The notes: a model not told the origin generated them from the letters alone. A stretch of 64,000 bases of DNA from a marine gamma proteobacterium HTCC2143 (GCA_000169075.1 AAVT01000002.1:372001-436000), one strand, 5' to 3'; shown: positions 44,576-59,007, counted from the stretch's first letter. Program-made: numbers and translations.

Positions 44576-45901
44576 CTAATAACGACGTATTTTACTATTT
44601 TTATCAAGGTCGCGCAGGTAATTCAGCTTCTCTGATATCTTTTTTTCAAGTCCACGGTCTACCGGAAAATAATACTGGCTATCCTTCAGCGTTTCCGGGA
44701 AGTAGTTTTCGCCTTCAGCATAGGCATTTGGCTCTGTATGTGCGTAACGATAGGCCTCACCGTAGCCCATATCCTTCATCATCGCAGTGGGCGCATTACG
44801 CAGATGAACTGGCACTTCATAGCTCGGTTGCTGTTTGATTTCAGCCATAACCGTGTTGAATGCGTTATAAACTGCATTGCTCTTGGGTGCGCTAGACAGA
44901 TAAATTACAGCTTGCGCAATTGCCAGCTCGCCCTCCGGGCTACCTAAACGCTCTTGCACATTCCAAGCATTCAAAGCTATTTCGAGCGCCCTTGGGTCTG
45001 CATTGCCAACATCTTCACTGGCCATGCGCACGACACGGCGAGCGATATATAAAGCGTCGCAGCCAGACTCCAGCATACGACAAAACCAATATAAAGCTGC
45101 GTCAGGAGAGCTTCCCCTTACCGCCTTATGAAGCGCGGATATTTGTTCGTAAAACAAATCGCCACCTTTATCGAATCGACGTACAAAGCCATCTAACACT
45201 TCAGAAATTATCGCTTCGTCGACAATTTTCACGCCATCAATCTCGGAAGAAAGCTCTAGCGCTAACTCCATCAGGTTAAGCGCTCTACGGGCATCGCCGT
45301 CAGCAGCAACCGCCAGCTGATGTAATTCATCTCCAGCTATTTGAACCTTGACGGCAGGGTCACTCTGACAGGCTCGATCAATGATCTTTTCTATATCCTC
45401 CAGTTCCAGAGATCGCAGTTTATAAACCCTAGTTCGTGATAGCAGTGCATTATTGAGCTCGAAGGAAGGGTTTTCAGTAGTCGCGCCTATAAAGATAACG
45501 GTACCGTCTTCGACAAATGGCAGGAATGCGTCCTGCTGAGACTTGTTGAATCGGTGAACTTCATCAATAAATAAAATAGTTTGCCGTCCATTAGCTTGGT
45601 ATTGTCGCGCTTCCTCTACCGACGCACGAATATCTTTAACCCCGGCCAGAACGGCTGAAAGAGTAATAAAATGAGCATCGCAAAGGTCTGCAATTAATCT
45701 AGCTAACGACGTTTTACCCACGCCAGGCGGACCCCACAAAATCATCGAGTGCAGTTGACCTGACAATATCGCCTCGCGGAGAGGCCTCCCCTCACCTAAC
45801 AGATGGTGTTGTCCGATATAATCGACTAATATGCGGGGCCGCATTTTTGCGGCCAGCGGCTGATAAACCCGGCTTTCCGAAAACAGATTATGATTCATCA
45901 T
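44576..45901 (-). CDS. rarA: Replication-associated recombination protein RarA (MgsA)
   Basis: An AAA+ ATPase of 441 residues that acts at stalled replication forks, in the clamp-loader-like family of RarA/Mgs1/WRNIP1. The N-terminal LAAKMRPRILVDYIGQHHLLGEG block is followed by Walker A GPPGVGKTSLARLIA near residue 55, Walker B FIDEVHRFNKSQQDAFLPFVEDG near 110, sensor 1 FIGATTENPSF near 136, and the C-terminal tetramerisation part ending in QYYFPVDRGLEKKI. The start is at the ATGATG pair, and the lolA end overlaps it by 14 bases. It continues the ftsK-lolA-rarA operon known in gammaproteobacteria. Confidence 0.96.
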   Translation of the reverse strand: MMNHNLFSESRVYQPLAAKMRPRILVDYIGQHHLLGEGRPLREAILSGQLHSMILWGPPGVGKTSLARLIADLCDAHFITLSAVLAGVKDIRASVEEARQYQANGRQTILFIDEVHRFNKSQQDAFLPFVEDGTVIFIGATTENPSFELNNALLSRTRVYKLRSLELEDIEKIIDRACQSDPAVKVQIAGDELHQLAVAADGDARRALNLMELALELSSEIDGVKIVDEAIISEVLDGFVRRFDKGGDLFYEQISALHKAVRGSSPDAALYWFCRMLESGCDALYIARRVVRMASEDVGNADPRALEIALNAWNVQERLGSPEGELAIAQAVIYLSSAPKSNAVYNAFNTVMAEIKQQPSYEVPVHLRNAPTAMMKDMGYGEAYRYAHTEPNAYAEGENYFPETLKDSQYYFPVDRGLEKKISEKLNYLRDLDKNSKIRRY

Positions 45902-46544
45902 TAATGATCACGTCGACATCTCTAGGAGGCGAGAATTCAAACTGTTGATCAGAAATATCAGGATTTAGAACGACGTCGGAAAATTGAATATCCGTTATTT
46001 GGTCAAAATTATCGAGCAGTGACATGGACAATAATCCGCTGACGTCAAAGGCGATCGTTAGTTTTTGAAATAATCCATCTGCAACCAGTGGTGTTAATAT
46101 AAACTGCTCAGCAACCGAATTAATCGAGCGCATTTCGATATTAAATTGTCGGCTAATTTCTTCAATATCACCGCTGAGGAGTAAAGCCGGAGCCTTATCC
46201 AGGTCAGCGGTGTATGCCTGTTTGGTAATTTGCTCTAAGTCAATATCATATTGCCACAACACGATGCCATCAGTTACAACAAGATGTTCATAGGGTTGCT
46301 GGGTTAGCCAATAGAACTTTCTTGGCCTTTTTAAGACCAGTGTCCCCTGGGCATCCTGCATCAATTCATTCCGATCATCTCTTATTGTCTGAGTAAAGGC
46401 GGCAGTCAGGCTCGTCATCGGTTTTAATCGATCGGCTAGTAGCGCAACCGGCGATATTTCTGCAGCGGCTGTCACGGAAGAGCAAGCTACAAACATCGCA
46501 GCGAGACATTTGCTGAAAAAAAATCGTTTAATTGAATAGTTCAA
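45888..46544 (-). CDS. lolA: Outer-membrane lipoprotein carrier LolA
   Basis: LolA is the periplasmic chaperone that takes lipoproteins released by LolCDE to LolB. The 218-residue precursor has a signal peptide (SKCLAAMFVACSSVTAAA, cut near AAA|EIS) and the half-barrel markers: SLTAAFTQTIRDD near residue 46, QGTLVLKRPRKFYWLTQQPYEHLVVTDG (two blocks) near 65-90, and LWQYDIDLEQITKQAY. The GTLVLKRP element is characteristic. It starts 11 bases after ftsK and overlaps rarA by 14 bases, so the three genes are one operon. Confidence 0.94.
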   Translation of the reverse strand: MNYSIKRFFFSKCLAAMFVACSSVTAAAEISPVALLADRLKPMTSLTAAFTQTIRDDRNELMQDAQGTLVLKRPRKFYWLTQQPYEHLVVTDGIVLWQYDIDLEQITKQAYTADLDKAPALLLSGDIEEISRQFNIEMRSINSVAEQFILTPLVADGLFQKLTIAFDVSGLLSMSLLDNFDQITDIQFSDVVLNPDISDQQFEFSPPRDVDVIINDES

Positions 46545-46555
46545 AAAGGTACCTT

Positions 46556-48898
46556 CTAACGCTCTGGCGGCGGTGGCGCGAGTACTTCGCGACTGCCATT
46601 AGTGCCCATTTCAGTTACCACGCCGGCCGCTTCCATCGCCTCGATTAAACGCGCGGCTCGATTGTAGCCAATACGCAATTTGCGCTGCACTGACGAAATT
46701 GATGCGCGACGTGACTGTGTCACGTAATAAAGTGCTTCATCATAGAGAGCGTCGCTTTCACTGTCGTCGCCATCGCCAGCTCCGTCTGGCGAAAACCCAG
46801 GGATTGCGGGTCCGCTTGCACCTTCGTCTAACAGACCATCAATATAGGAAGGCTCTCCACGCTGTTTCCAGTCAGCGACAACACGATGTACCTCTTCATC
46901 GGAAACAAAAGCTCCGTGAACACGAACGGGTAAGCTGGTTCCGGGAGGCAGATAGAGCATATCACCATGGCCTAACAGTTGCTCCGCACCGCCCTGATCC
47001 AAAATCGTTCTGGAATCGACCCTAGATGATACTTGAAAGGCGATTCGCGTTGGCACGTTTGCCTTGATCAAACCGGTGATAACATCGACTGAAGGCCTTT
47101 GTGTCGCCAATATCAGGTGAATGCCGGCAGCCCGGGCTTTTTGGGCTATACGTGCAATCAATTCTTCGACTTTTTTGCCGACAACCATAATCATGTCAGC
47201 AAATTCGTCGATTACAACAACAATCGACGGAAGTGTTTCCAACGATGGTGCTATAGGCTCGTCTACACCTGCGATAAAAACTTCTTCCGGTGTCCACAGT
47301 GGATCGGGAATTGGATTACCGCTGGCCGCGGCATCTTCGACCTTCCGATTAAACCCTGCAAGGTTTCTGACACCGAGTGCTGACATAAGTTTGTACCGCC
47401 GCTCCATTTCGGCAACACACCACCGCAAACCGTTAGCAGCATCCTTCATGTCGGTGATTACCGGCGTCAACAAGTGCGGGATACCGTCGTAAACCGAAAG
47501 TTCCAACATCTTGGGATCTACAAGAATAAGCCTGACTTCTGCCGGGCTTGATTTGTAGAGTAAGCTGATTAGCATTGCGTTAACGCCGACAGATTTACCC
47601 GAACCTGTCGTACCCGCTACCAGTAAATGAGGCATTTTTCCAAGATCTGCAACTATCGGTTCACCCGATATATCGTGACCTAGCGCAAGGCTGAGTGGAG
47701 ATTTAGAATTTTCATAGACCTGCGACGACAGTACGTCTCGAAAATTCACTACGGCGCGATCTTCATTGGGGATTTCTATTCCGACAACAGACTTCCCGGG
47801 AATAACTTCAACTACCCTGACGCTAATGACCGCGAGTGATCGAGCAATATCTTTAGCCAAGTTGGTGATTTTGCTAACTTTTACGCCGGTGCCTGGTTGA
47901 ATCTCGAAACGCGTGACCACCGGGCCTGGTAAAACCTCGGTAACTTCTGCAATGACACCAAAGTCTTTTAGCTTGTGCTCCAACAATCGAGACAATGCTT
48001 CTAAAGCTTCTTCAGAAAATCCTTTCCTATGAGAGTCATTAGCAGGATCCAGCAATCCCAAAGCCGGGAGACTTCCACCGGTCGGTGCTATGAACAGAGG
48101 TTGCTGCCGCTCTCTTTCTTCCCGCTCGCTCTTGACCGTTTTTTCAGGTATGAGCTGTATTTTAGGCGCTTTTCTATTTTTCGTTTTTTCTACTTGCTTG
48201 GCAATAACAATCTTACGTTCTTGCTGAGCTTTCTTATGCTCGCGCTTTTCTTTCCAATTGTACCAACTCTGTATCCCTGAACTGCGGAGTGATTCAAAAA
48301 CACGAAGCGTCACAGAGCCTATTTCGTCCATCAACCTAAGCCATGAGAGATCGGTAAAAATAGTCATGCCGAATAGTAATAATGCCAGCAGAATCAGACG
48401 CCCTCCAACAAGACTAAAAGCGTCGATGCTAGCGCTGCCAATCACCTGACCAAGTGCACCGCCCGCACCAAATGGCAGCTCGGGAATACTGTGGTCGCCA
48501 ATGGTGGCTAGCGCTGTGCTGGCTAACATAACTAGGCACAAGCCCGACAGGCGCACGGCAAAAGAGGCCCAATCAAATGGCAATGGACTGTAGCGCTCTC
48601 TGAAAAGTACCCAAGCCCGATATCCAATCATTACTGGAAACAAATAGGCCATGTAGCCAAATAGAGAAAAGCTAATGTCCGCAAGCCAAGCACCGGTCGG
48701 GCCGCCAGAATTAGTTACCGGTCCCCCGCTGCCGGTCCTCGACCACCCCGGATCATTTAGATCATAGCTACCCAGTGACATGATAAGATAGAGGAACACC
48801 GCAACAAATCCAATTAATGCACCCTCCCGCATCCGAGGCACAAATTTTTCCATGGCTGTGCTTTGGTTGTTACTGCCTGTTGGGGTCTGCTTACTCAA
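46556..48898 (-). CDS. ftsK: DNA translocase FtsK
   Basis: FtsK couples cell division to chromosome segregation: membrane domain for division, motor domain that pumps DNA and activates XerCD at dif. The 780-residue protein has four or five N-terminal membrane helices (about 25-190), a short charged linker rich in Lys/Glu (about 210-270), the alpha domain, the beta motor with Walker [17 protein letters not shown] near residue 423 and Walker [17 protein letters not shown], and the C-terminal gamma winged helix ([29 protein letters not shown]). The linker is far shorter than in E. coli (1329 residues). It lies divergent from trxB. Confidence 0.97.
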   Translation of the reverse strand: MSKQTPTGSNNQSTAMEKFVPRMREGALIGFVAVFLYLIMSLGSYDLNDPGWSRTGSGGPVTNSGGPTGAWLADISFSLFGYMAYLFPVMIGYRAWVLFRERYSPLPFDWASFAVRLSGLCLVMLASTALATIGDHSIPELPFGAGGALGQVIGSASIDAFSLVGGRLILLALLLFGMTIFTDLSWLRLMDEIGSVTLRVFESLRSSGIQSWYNWKEKREHKKAQQERKIVIAKQVEKTKNRKAPKIQLIPEKTVKSEREERERQQPLFIAPTGGSLPALGLLDPANDSHRKGFSEEALEALSRLLEHKLKDFGVIAEVTEVLPGPVVTRFEIQPGTGVKVSKITNLAKDIARSLAVISVRVVEVIPGKSVVGIEIPNEDRAVVNFRDVLSSQVYENSKSPLSLALGHDISGEPIVADLGKMPHLLVAGTTGSGKSVGVNAMLISLLYKSSPAEVRLILVDPKMLELSVYDGIPHLLTPVITDMKDAANGLRWCVAEMERRYKLMSALGVRNLAGFNRKVEDAAASGNPIPDPLWTPEEVFIAGVDEPIAPSLETLPSIVVVIDEFADMIMVVGKKVEELIARIAQKARAAGIHLILATQRPSVDVITGLIKANVPTRIAFQVSSRVDSRTILDQGGAEQLLGHGDMLYLPPGTSLPVRVHGAFVSDEEVHRVVADWKQRGEPSYIDGLLDEGASGPAIPGFSPDGAGDGDDSESDALYDEALYYVTQSRRASISSVQRKLRIGYNRAARLIEAMEAAGVVTEMGTNGSREVLAPPPPER

Positions 48899-49078
48899 GA
48901 CCTTTCCTATCCCCCTTTACTGAGATGACCGTCTTTTAGCATAATTCACGAAAAAGACGTTTAATTGCCTAAAACCGCTCGATATTACCATTTAAATCAG
49001 CTATTTGCTTCAATATTGAGAATCTTGCTAGAAAGAACGCACAGCTATTTTTATAGACATCGATATGCTCTATTATAG

Positions 49079-50149
<1,071 letters not shown>

Positions 50150-50189
50150 GAAGCCTGACAATGCCCTACTGGCATTGTCAAAACTGACT

Positions 50190-50909
50190 ATGTCACAAAT
50201 TCCCTGGCTTGAAGCCGACAGTCTCATATTTCCGCCGAGTACCTCTGCGATGGAGGAACCTAATGGCTTGTTGGCCGTTGGCGGTGATCTTAGTCCCGCG
50301 CGGCTCGTCGCTGCCTACAAGCTTGGGATCTTTCCCTGGTTCGAAGAAAATCAACCGATTCTTTGGTGGTCGCCCAGCCCGAGGGCCGTGTTGTTTCCGC
50401 CGCAAGTACATATATCGAAAAGCCTGAAAAAAAGACTACGCCAACAGGCATTTAACGTAACTGGTGATCACCATTTTTCGCTCGTTGTGGAACACTGCGC
50501 CCAGGTATCGCGCCGTGGGCAAGATGGAACCTGGATTACGGATGAAATGCTTGACGCCTACAGCCTGCTGCACGATATGGGCATTGCCCATTCTGTGGAA
50601 GTTTGGCATCAAGGTCAGTTGGCGGGTGGCTTATACGGTTTGGCGATTGGTGGGGTATTCTTCGGAGAGTCGATGTTCAGCTTAGTTAGTGATGCCTCCA
50701 AAATTGCCTTCTTTGCACTTTGCAATCAATTGCAACAGTGGGGATTCGCCGTTATTGATTGTCAGGTGACTAACCCCCACCTACTGAGTCTTGGAGCTGA
50801 AGAAATTGATAGATCACGATTTAACCAGCTGCTATCGTCTAACATCGAACGATCAATGACATATCAATGGTCGGGTAGTTGGGATTTACCCTCAGGGAAT
50901 AGCGATTAA
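50190..50909 (+). CDS. aat: Leucyl/phenylalanyl-tRNA-protein transferase Aat
   Basis: Aat adds Leu or Phe to N-terminal Lys/Arg, marking proteins for ClpS and ClpAP. The 239-residue protein has [30 protein letters not shown] (two blocks) near residue 23, [15 protein letters not shown] near 55, [12 protein letters not shown] near 110, [18 protein letters not shown] near 149 and [15 protein letters not shown] near 190. All are standard Aat blocks. The ATG at 50190 starts where homology does; no strong ribosome-binding site lies upstream, so coupling to trxB is plausible. It overlaps bpt by one base (TAATG). With clpS and clpA nearby this forms an N-degron module. Confidence 0.95.
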   Translation: MSQIPWLEADSLIFPPSTSAMEEPNGLLAVGGDLSPARLVAAYKLGIFPWFEENQPILWWSPSPRAVLFPPQVHISKSLKKRLRQQAFNVTGDHHFSLVVEHCAQVSRRGQDGTWITDEMLDAYSLLHDMGIAHSVEVWHQGQLAGGLYGLAIGGVFFGESMFSLVSDASKIAFFALCNQLQQWGFAVIDCQVTNPHLLSLGAEEIDRSRFNQLLSSNIERSMTYQWSGSWDLPSGNSD

Positions 50910-51616
50910 TGACAACGTTATCAGACCTAAAGGTTTTTACTACCCATCCTCATCAGTGCAGTTATCTTGAGGAGCAACAAGCGACAACCCTATTCATTGA
51001 TCCCGCAACTGACCTCGACGTACCGACCTATAGTCAGCTTGCAGATGCCGGATTCCGGCGAAGTGGCCCTCATATTTATCGACCTAACTGCGGTGACTGT
51101 AACGCTTGCATTTCGGTTCGAGTGCCCGTTGCAGAATTCAAACCCAGCCGGAATCAGCGGAAAATCATCAATCGAAACAGCGACTTAAAGGCCGTCGAAA
51201 TAGACAATATCCAGAGTGACGAATGCTACCAGCTGTATCATCGTTATATTTGTGCGCGCCATCGGGACGGCGACATGTATCCACCGACTCCCGAACAATA
51301 TGAATCGTTTCTCAGTAACGAGCTCGGTAACACCCGTTATTTTGGACTTTTTCAAGATAGTAAACTTGTAGCCGTGGCTGTAACGGATGTTTTGGAGAAT
51401 GGTTTATCCGCGATTTATACCTTTTTTGATCCTGATCACTCTAAGCGCAGCCTTGGGAGTTATGCCATTTTGTGGCAGATCAAAAAAGGTATCGAATTAG
51501 AGCTACCTTACCTATATCTTGGGTATTGGATCAAACAGTGTCAGAAAATGAGCTATAAAAGCGATTATCGGCCACTTCAATTACTGGTTAACAATCGCTG
51601 GGTCAGCATTGCGTAA
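50909..51616 (+). CDS. bpt: Aspartate/glutamate leucyltransferase Bpt
   Basis: Bpt moves leucine from Leu-tRNA to N-terminal Asp or Glu, giving a second entry to the ClpS pathway. The 235-residue protein has the ATE-type N-terminal Cys cluster (HPHQCSYLEEQQATTLFIDP, then RPNCGDCNACISVRVPV), and the C-terminal ATE block HRYICARHRDGDMYPPTPEQYESFL, ...AIYTFFDPDHSKRSLGSYAILWQI, and YLGYWIKQCQKMSYKSDYRPLQLL (read as separate pieces). It is close to the usual 235-245 length for the family. It overlaps aat by one base and is in one operon with infA. Alternative annotation: arginyl-tRNA-protein transferase. Confidence 0.95.
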   Translation: MTTLSDLKVFTTHPHQCSYLEEQQATTLFIDPATDLDVPTYSQLADAGFRRSGPHIYRPNCGDCNACISVRVPVAEFKPSRNQRKIINRNSDLKAVEIDNIQSDECYQLYHRYICARHRDGDMYPPTPEQYESFLSNELGNTRYFGLFQDSKLVAVAVTDVLENGLSAIYTFFDPDHSKRSLGSYAILWQIKKGIELELPYLYLGYWIKQCQKMSYKSDYRPLQLLVNNRWVSIA

Positions 51617-51779
51617 TCGCTTTTGATTCCCTAGCTAATATAGTGCACAATGCGCCCAGTTTTTAGCCCGCTAAGTGCGCGGCTGCTGATTTATTCGCGA
51701 ATGATTAACCGTCGCTGGTACTAAAAACAGCGAGTAATTTATACACAACGGTCAGAGATGGCTGAGAGGAAAGCGCCGA

Positions 51780-51998
51780 ATGGCAAAAGAAGAACAAATC
51801 GAAATGGAAGGGGAAGTGATTGATACCCTTCCAAACACAACGTTTAAAGTGCAGCTGGAAAATGGCCACGTGGTCATAGCTCACATATCCGGTAAGATGC
51901 GTAAAAACTATATTCGAATTTTAACTGGCGACAAAGTCAGGGTCGAATTAACACCTTATGACCTTAGTAAGGGCCGTATCACCTACCGCGCCAGATAA
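51780..51998 (+). CDS. infA: Translation initiation factor IF-1
   Basis: A 72-residue OB-fold protein with the full IF-1 sequence pattern: [20 protein letters not shown] at the start, [24 protein letters not shown] in the centre (two blocks) and [21 protein letters not shown] at the end. IF-1 binds the ribosomal A site during initiation. GAGGAAAG lies about 8 bases before the ATG. It follows bpt by 163 bases, so it probably also has its own promoter, though I did not find a clear one. Its likely terminator lies in the 3' end of clpA. Confidence 0.98.
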   Translation: MAKEEQIEMEGEVIDTLPNTTFKVQLENGHVVIAHISGKMRKNYIRILTGDKVRVELTPYDLSKGRITYRAR

Positions 51999-52021
51999 TA
52001 TCCTCAACTCCATTGATGCTA

Positions 52022-52061
52022 AAGAAGCGCTATGCAAGCGCTTCTTCTTCTTCTTTTTCTT
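52022..52061 (+). terminator. infA terminator hairpin overlapping the clpA stop region
   Basis: AAGAAGCGC (52022-52030) and GCGCTTCTT (52038-52046) form a perfect 9-bp stem with a 7-base loop, followed on the plus strand by the T-rich CTTCTTCTTTTTCTT. The T-rich part is the antisense of GAA codons for the ClpA tail. It lies 24 bases past the infA stop. The C bases within the T tract make its strength uncertain. Confidence 0.6.
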
Positions 52062-54309
52062 CCATAACAACCAAAACTCCATCTTCAACCCGTATATCAA
52101 CAATGCCTCCATTTTTAGACAGCGTACCGAATAAGACCTTTTCGGCAAGTGGTTTTTTAATGTAGTCCTGAATGACTCGGGTCATTGGCCTTGCCCCCAT
52201 ATTTTTATCATAGCCTTTTCTTACTAGCCACAACCGCGCTTCGTCACTGATGTTTAGCGTCACCCGCTTGTCGTCAAGCTGACCCTGTAACTCAACCAGA
52301 AACTTGTCAACAACGGTCAACACGATATCTTCCGGTAATGCATCAAATTGAACAATTGCATCTAAGCGATTTCGAAACTCGGGTGTAAACAAACGATTAA
52401 TAGCCTCCATTGCGTCCGTTGTATTGTCTTGCTCAGTGAAACCCATTGACCGACGACTGACACTTTCAGCACCCGCATTGGTGGTCATAATAAAAATAAC
52501 GTTACGAAAATCTGCCTTGCGCCCATTATTATCCGTCAGGGTTCCATGATCCATTACCTGTAACAGAAGGTTGAATACCTCGGGATGGGCCTTTTCGATT
52601 TCATCAAGTAATACCACCGAGTGAGGATGTTTCGTCACCGACTCAGTCAAAAGTCCGCCTTGGTCGAAGCCAACATAACCGGGAGGAGCGCCTATCAATC
52701 GTGAAACGGTATGCCGCTCCATGTATTCCGACATATCAAAGCGAATTAATTCAAGGCCTAGTATTTTTGCTAACTGATTAGTGACCTCTGTTTTACCAAC
52801 ACCGGTTGGCCCAGCTAACAAGAATGACCCAATGGGTTTTTCGACTGCTTTGAGTCCAGCCCTTGCCATTTTAATCGCTGTTGCCAGGGTTGAAATCGCT
52901 TTGTCTTGACCAAAAACGACCATTTTCAGGTTGTCTTCAAGCTTTTTCAGTGACTCTTTGTCGTTAGTTGACACTGATTTTGGCGGAATTCTCGCGATTT
53001 TCGATATGACGGCTTCAATATCAGTAACACCGATGACTTTTTTACGCTTGCTCGGTGGCTGTAATCGTTGAAATGCCCCAGCTTCATCAATGACGTCAAT
53101 AGCCTTGTCCGGCAAAAAACGATCGTTAATATAACGTTCTGAAAGCTCGGCTGCCGCATGCAGCGACTTGTCGTTGTAGCGCAGGTCGTGGTGATCCTCA
53201 AAGCGGCTCTTCAGCCCTTTCAAAATACGGTACGTTTCCTCGACAGAGGGCTCTAACACATCAATTTTTTGAAATCGTCGACTCAAGGCTTTGTCTTTGT
53301 CGAAAATTCCTCGATACTCTTGAAATGTCGTTGAGCCAATACAGCGCAATTTGCCGGAGCTCAGTAACGGTTTTAATAGATTGGAAGCATCCATAACGCC
53401 GCCTGATGCTGCTCCCGCACCAATAATCGTATGGATTTCATCGATAAATAAAATAGAGTTGTCTCTCTCCTGAAGATCAGCCAACAGTCCCTTAAAGCGT
53501 TTTTCAAAATCTCCGCGATATTTTGTACCCGCCAGTAGCGAACCCAGGTCAAGTGAATAAACGACACCTTCCTTTAATACATCAGGAACATCGCCATCGA
53601 CGATCATTTTTGCTAGGCCTTCGGCAATGGCCGTTTTCCCAACGCCTGACTCTCCGACAAGTAATGGATTATTTTTACGACGACGTGCGAGGATTTGCGC
53701 GACCCGTTCAACCTCCTGAGACCGTCCAATTAGTGGATCAATATGCCCTTTACGGGCTTCTTCGTTAAGGTTCGTTGCAAAGCTGTCGAGCGGCGTTTTC
53801 TCTGGAGTTTCACCGGAAGACTCGTCGTCGCTGCGAGATTCATTATGGTCTAAACCAGGCTCCGTATGACCGGCGACCTTAGATATGCCATGAGTTAGGT
53901 AATTGACCACGTCAAGCCGAGCCACAGACTGCTGCTTCAGAAAATAAACGGCCTGGCTTTCTTGCTCACTAAAAATAGCAACTAACACATTAGCGCCAGT
54001 TACTTCGCTTTTACCGGAAGACTGCACGTGGAATACTGCCCGCTGCAATACACGCTGAAAACCCAAGGTCGGCTGTGTATCCCTTTCGGAATCCTGTTCG
54101 GGGATTAATGGTGTTGTTGAATCAACAAAATCAACCAAATCAGCTCTAAGTTGTGACAGGTCAGCACCGCAGGCAACCAACACGTCAGCAGCCAGTGCAT
54201 TGTCCACGAGTGCCAACAACAGGTGCTCAACCGTCATAAACTCATGCCGTTTGGTCCGAGCCCCCTTAAAGGCCTGATTCAATGTTTGCTCAAGATCGTT
54301 ACTTAACAT
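52030..54309 (-). CDS. clpA: ATP-dependent Clp protease ATP-binding subunit ClpA
   Basis: ClpA is the AAA+ unfoldase that feeds ClpP. The 759-residue protein has an N-domain (residues 1-145: [31 protein letters not shown]), which binds ClpS, then D1 with Walker [18 protein letters not shown] near 210, and D2 with Walker [18 protein letters not shown] near 495, both with Walker B DEIH and DEIEKAHP. A central IDEAGA is present in D1. The C-terminus is an acidic run [10 protein letters not shown], which creates GAA-rich codons used in the antisense as the infA terminator. It follows clpS and is convergent with infA. Confidence 0.97.
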   Translation of the reverse strand: MLSNDLEQTLNQAFKGARTKRHEFMTVEHLLLALVDNALAADVLVACGADLSQLRADLVDFVDSTTPLIPEQDSERDTQPTLGFQRVLQRAVFHVQSSGKSEVTGANVLVAIFSEQESQAVYFLKQQSVARLDVVNYLTHGISKVAGHTEPGLDHNESRSDDESSGETPEKTPLDSFATNLNEEARKGHIDPLIGRSQEVERVAQILARRRKNNPLLVGESGVGKTAIAEGLAKMIVDGDVPDVLKEGVVYSLDLGSLLAGTKYRGDFEKRFKGLLADLQERDNSILFIDEIHTIIGAGAASGGVMDASNLLKPLLSSGKLRCIGSTTFQEYRGIFDKDKALSRRFQKIDVLEPSVEETYRILKGLKSRFEDHHDLRYNDKSLHAAAELSERYINDRFLPDKAIDVIDEAGAFQRLQPPSKRKKVIGVTDIEAVISKIARIPPKSVSTNDKESLKKLEDNLKMVVFGQDKAISTLATAIKMARAGLKAVEKPIGSFLLAGPTGVGKTEVTNQLAKILGLELIRFDMSEYMERHTVSRLIGAPPGYVGFDQGGLLTESVTKHPHSVVLLDEIEKAHPEVFNLLLQVMDHGTLTDNNGRKADFRNVIFIMTTNAGAESVSRRSMGFTEQDNTTDAMEAINRLFTPEFRNRLDAIVQFDALPEDIVLTVVDKFLVELQGQLDDKRVTLNISDEARLWLVRKGYDKNMGARPMTRVIQDYIKKPLAEKVLFGTLSKNGGIVDIRVEDGVLVVMEEKEEEEALA

Positions 54310-54356
54310 AATTTACTCCGATGTTATATCTTGTCTCTTTATACATACGCAACAGC

Positions 54357-54731
54357 TCAATCTTCAGATGCTTCAACTTCTGCCAGCAAGGGGTGGTGAC
54401 TTTCCCTCGCATATTGATTGACTTGCGCAGCTTTTGTCTCAGCCACGTCTCTTGTAAAGAGTCCGCAAACACCTTTGCCATGCGTGTGAACCGCCAGCAT
54501 CACTTGTGTCGCCTGCTCTCGGCCCATCGAGAAAAAAGTTTCCAAAATTTCAACCACAAATTCCATCGGCGTATAGTCGTCATTCAATAATACGACTTTG
54601 TACATAGGTGGCCGTTTTAGCGCCGGTTTCAACTCAGCAACTGCCAAATCACCATCGCCTTCATTGCCGGGAGGTAGATTGTCGTCTCCCTGCAATCTTG
54701 ATTTTAGTAGAAATTGTTCACGTTCACCCAT
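54357..54731 (-). CDS. clpS: ClpS adaptor for N-degron substrates
   Basis: ClpS delivers proteins with Leu, Phe, Tyr or Trp at the N-terminus to ClpA. The core [53 protein letters not shown] (two blocks) contains the substrate pocket around [11 protein letters not shown] and the THGKGVCG loop. The ATG at 54731 gives 124 residues; the N-terminal extension of about 40 residues before the core is unstructured and helps enter ClpA in E. coli. AGGCAG precedes this ATG. It is upstream of clpA with a 47-base gap, in one operon. Divergent from cspD, as in E. coli. Confidence 0.96.
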   Translation of the reverse strand: MGEREQFLLKSRLQGDDNLPPGNEGDGDLAVAELKPALKRPPMYKVVLLNDDYTPMEFVVEILETFFSMGREQATQVMLAVHTHGKGVCGLFTRDVAETKAAQVNQYARESHHPLLAEVEASED

Positions 54732-54951
54732 ATATCTGCCTATCAGGTTAACCAATACCAATTATTTTAAATGGACTGGCTATATTACGACCAGAGCACT
54801 TGACTAATGGCACAAAAATGTTAAAAAAGTACGGGTATGTTGCAAATAACCCAGAACATGCCATTGCTAATGATAAAGGATTAACGAGCAAGATTGGAAT
54901 AAATGCCTTATAAATAAAGAAATAAAGGGCACTATTAAAAAGGATGAATGT

Positions 54952-55227
54952 ATGCAGACTGGAACAGTAAAGTGGTTCAATAATGCAAAAGGATTCGGCT
55001 TTATCCTGCCTGAGGGTGGTGGTGCAGATGTTTTTGCTCACTACTCGACGATAAGTATGGATGGCTATAAAACGCTAAAGGCTGGCCAGCCCGTCTCATT
55101 TGATACAGTAAACGGCCCTAAGGGCTTGCATGCTACAAATATACAAGCGGCTCAGGATTCAGCGGATAACAGCAACCCTCGCGCAGTTGATGACATTAGG
55201 GAAGTCAGTTCGAGTCAATTGGACTGA
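54952..55227 (+). CDS. cspD: Cold-shock-type protein CspD
   Basis: A 91-residue cold-shock domain protein. TGTVKWFNNAKGFGFILPEGGGADVFAHYSTI (two blocks) contains RNP1 (KGFGFI) and RNP2 (VFAHYS), the nucleic-acid-binding surface. DGYKTLKAGQPVSFDTVNGPKGLHATNI matches CspD rather than CspA, and a polar Asn/Ser/Asp tail of about 20 residues follows, typical of CspD. E. coli CspD is a replication inhibitor induced on starvation. The gene is divergent from clpS. AGGAT precedes the ATG at 54952. Its 3' side faces icd across a terminator. Confidence 0.95.
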   Translation: MQTGTVKWFNNAKGFGFILPEGGGADVFAHYSTISMDGYKTLKAGQPVSFDTVNGPKGLHATNIQAAQDSADNSNPRAVDDIREVSSSQLD

Positions 55228-55303
55228 TTATCGCAGATTAGACGTTTCACGTTGATCATAGCTTTGTTCAAATGCTTCTGAAATTCAAAAGCATGGGGTA
55301 TAA

Positions 55304-55327
55304 CAACTGCTGCCTGAGCAGCAGTTG
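55304..55327. terminator. Perfect 10-bp hairpin between cspD and icd
   Basis: CAACTGCTGC and GCAGCAGTTG form a perfect 10-bp stem with a CTGA loop, three bases after the icd stop. A T-rich stretch (ACTCTACATTTTT) follows on the plus strand; only TTATA follows on the minus strand. Most likely a shared terminator of the convergent pair. Confidence 0.55.
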
Positions 55328-55330
55328 ACT

Positions 55331-56584
55331 CTACATTTTTGCGATAATTGCGTCGCCAAACTCAGAGCATTTTAGCAAGGTAGCATCGCCCATCAGACGC
55401 TCAAAGTCGTAGGTCACTGTTCGCGCCTGAATGGCACCATTCATCCCGCCAATGATTAAATCGGCGGCATCATTCCAACCTAAATGTCGGAGCATCATTT
55501 CAGCTGAAAGGATAAGCGACCCCGGATTAACCTTATCCTGACCCGCATACTTTGGAGCAGTGCCGTGAGTTGCCTCAAAGAGAGCAATGTTGTCGCTTAG
55601 ATTGGCCCCTGGTGCTATCCCAATTCCGCCAACCTGAGCGGCCAGCGCATCGGATAAATAATCCCCGTTAAGATTAAGCGTTGCAATAACACTGTACTCA
55701 TCTGGACGCAGCAGCACTTGCTGTAGCATGGCATCGGCAATAACATCTTTTACAACTATGTCTGTGCCTGTATTAGGGTTTTTTAAGCTGACCCAGGGAC
55801 CACCATCTATCAGCTCTCCGCCGAACTCGTTTTGCGCCAGTTGGTAGCCCCAGTCTTTAAAGGCACCCTCAGTAAATTTCATGATATTGCCCTTGTGGAC
55901 AAGAGTCACAGAGGGCAAGTCTTGATCGATTGCATACTGAATGGCCTTGCGTACGAGGCGATCAGTCCCTTCTTTCGAGACCGGTTTAACGCCAATACCA
56001 CAATTATCTGGAAAACGTATTTTAGTGACCCCCATCTCATTCTGTAAAAACTCGATGACTCGGGTCGCTTCAGGCGAACCCGCTCGCCACTCAATACCCG
56101 CATAGATATCCTCCGAATTCTCACGGAATATAACCATATTAGTTTTAGCGGGCTCCTTAACGGGCGACGGCACACCTTCAAACCATCTAACCGGGCGAAG
56201 GCACGTGTATAAATCCAATTCCTGTCGTAGAGCCACGTTCAGCGACCGAAAACCGCCACCTACTGGTGTTGTCAGCGGCCCCTTTATACCGACTGAATAG
56301 TCCTTTATCGCGTCGAGAGTCTCAGCGGGAAACCAATCGCCGTCGTACATTTCGGCGGCCTTCTCACCGGTGAATATTTCCATCCAACTTATTTTTTTGT
56401 GACCCCCATAGGCTTTCTCGACCGCGGCATCTACAACTTTCACCATTACCGGAGTTATATCAACGCCAATGCCATCTCCTTCTATGAACGGAATAATAGG
56501 TTGGTCAGGGACGTTGAGAGAGTAGTCAGCGTTAACTGTGATTTTTTCGCCAGTGTCAGGTATTTGTATGTGTTGATATGACAT
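55331..56584 (-). CDS. icd: NADP-dependent isocitrate dehydrogenase, homodimeric
   Basis: This enzyme oxidises isocitrate to 2-oxoglutarate in the TCA cycle, 417 residues, E. coli Icd type. [17 protein letters not shown] near residue 27 begins the conserved fold; [20 protein letters not shown] holds the Ser (in F-R-S-L-N) that AceK phosphorylates in E. coli, and [18 protein letters not shown] is the substrate block. [18 protein letters not shown] and [16 protein letters not shown] are near the C-terminus. The ATG at 56584 is chosen because CGGAG lies 6 bases before it. It lies directly before the unrelated monomeric isocitrate dehydrogenase on the same strand. Confidence 0.97.
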   Translation of the reverse strand: MSYQHIQIPDTGEKITVNADYSLNVPDQPIIPFIEGDGIGVDITPVMVKVVDAAVEKAYGGHKKISWMEIFTGEKAAEMYDGDWFPAETLDAIKDYSVGIKGPLTTPVGGGFRSLNVALRQELDLYTCLRPVRWFEGVPSPVKEPAKTNMVIFRENSEDIYAGIEWRAGSPEATRVIEFLQNEMGVTKIRFPDNCGIGVKPVSKEGTDRLVRKAIQYAIDQDLPSVTLVHKGNIMKFTEGAFKDWGYQLAQNEFGGELIDGGPWVSLKNPNTGTDIVVKDVIADAMLQQVLLRPDEYSVIATLNLNGDYLSDALAAQVGGIGIAPGANLSDNIALFEATHGTAPKYAGQDKVNPGSLILSAEMMLRHLGWNDAADLIIGGMNGAIQARTVTYDFERLMGDATLLKCSEFGDAIIAKM

Positions 56585-56706
56585 CGAAAACTCCGTTGAA
56601 TAAAAGTTAATTAAAACCTCGTGTATCACCACAGCAGCAATCTAGTCGCAGCTAGTTTACTGTGTGGCTCCGCTTGTTAGGCGTCTCGTCCGTCAAGCAC
56701 AAACGG

Positions 56707-59007
<2,301 letters not shown>

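Noticed and set aside
51749..51780. Resemblance of the bases before infA (AGAGATGGCTGAGAGG) to the start of a tRNA-Ser.
   Set aside because: Only the 5' quarter matches; no anticodon arm, variable arm or T-loop follows, since infA coding starts at once. The similarity includes the infA ribosome-binding site and is best read as chance.
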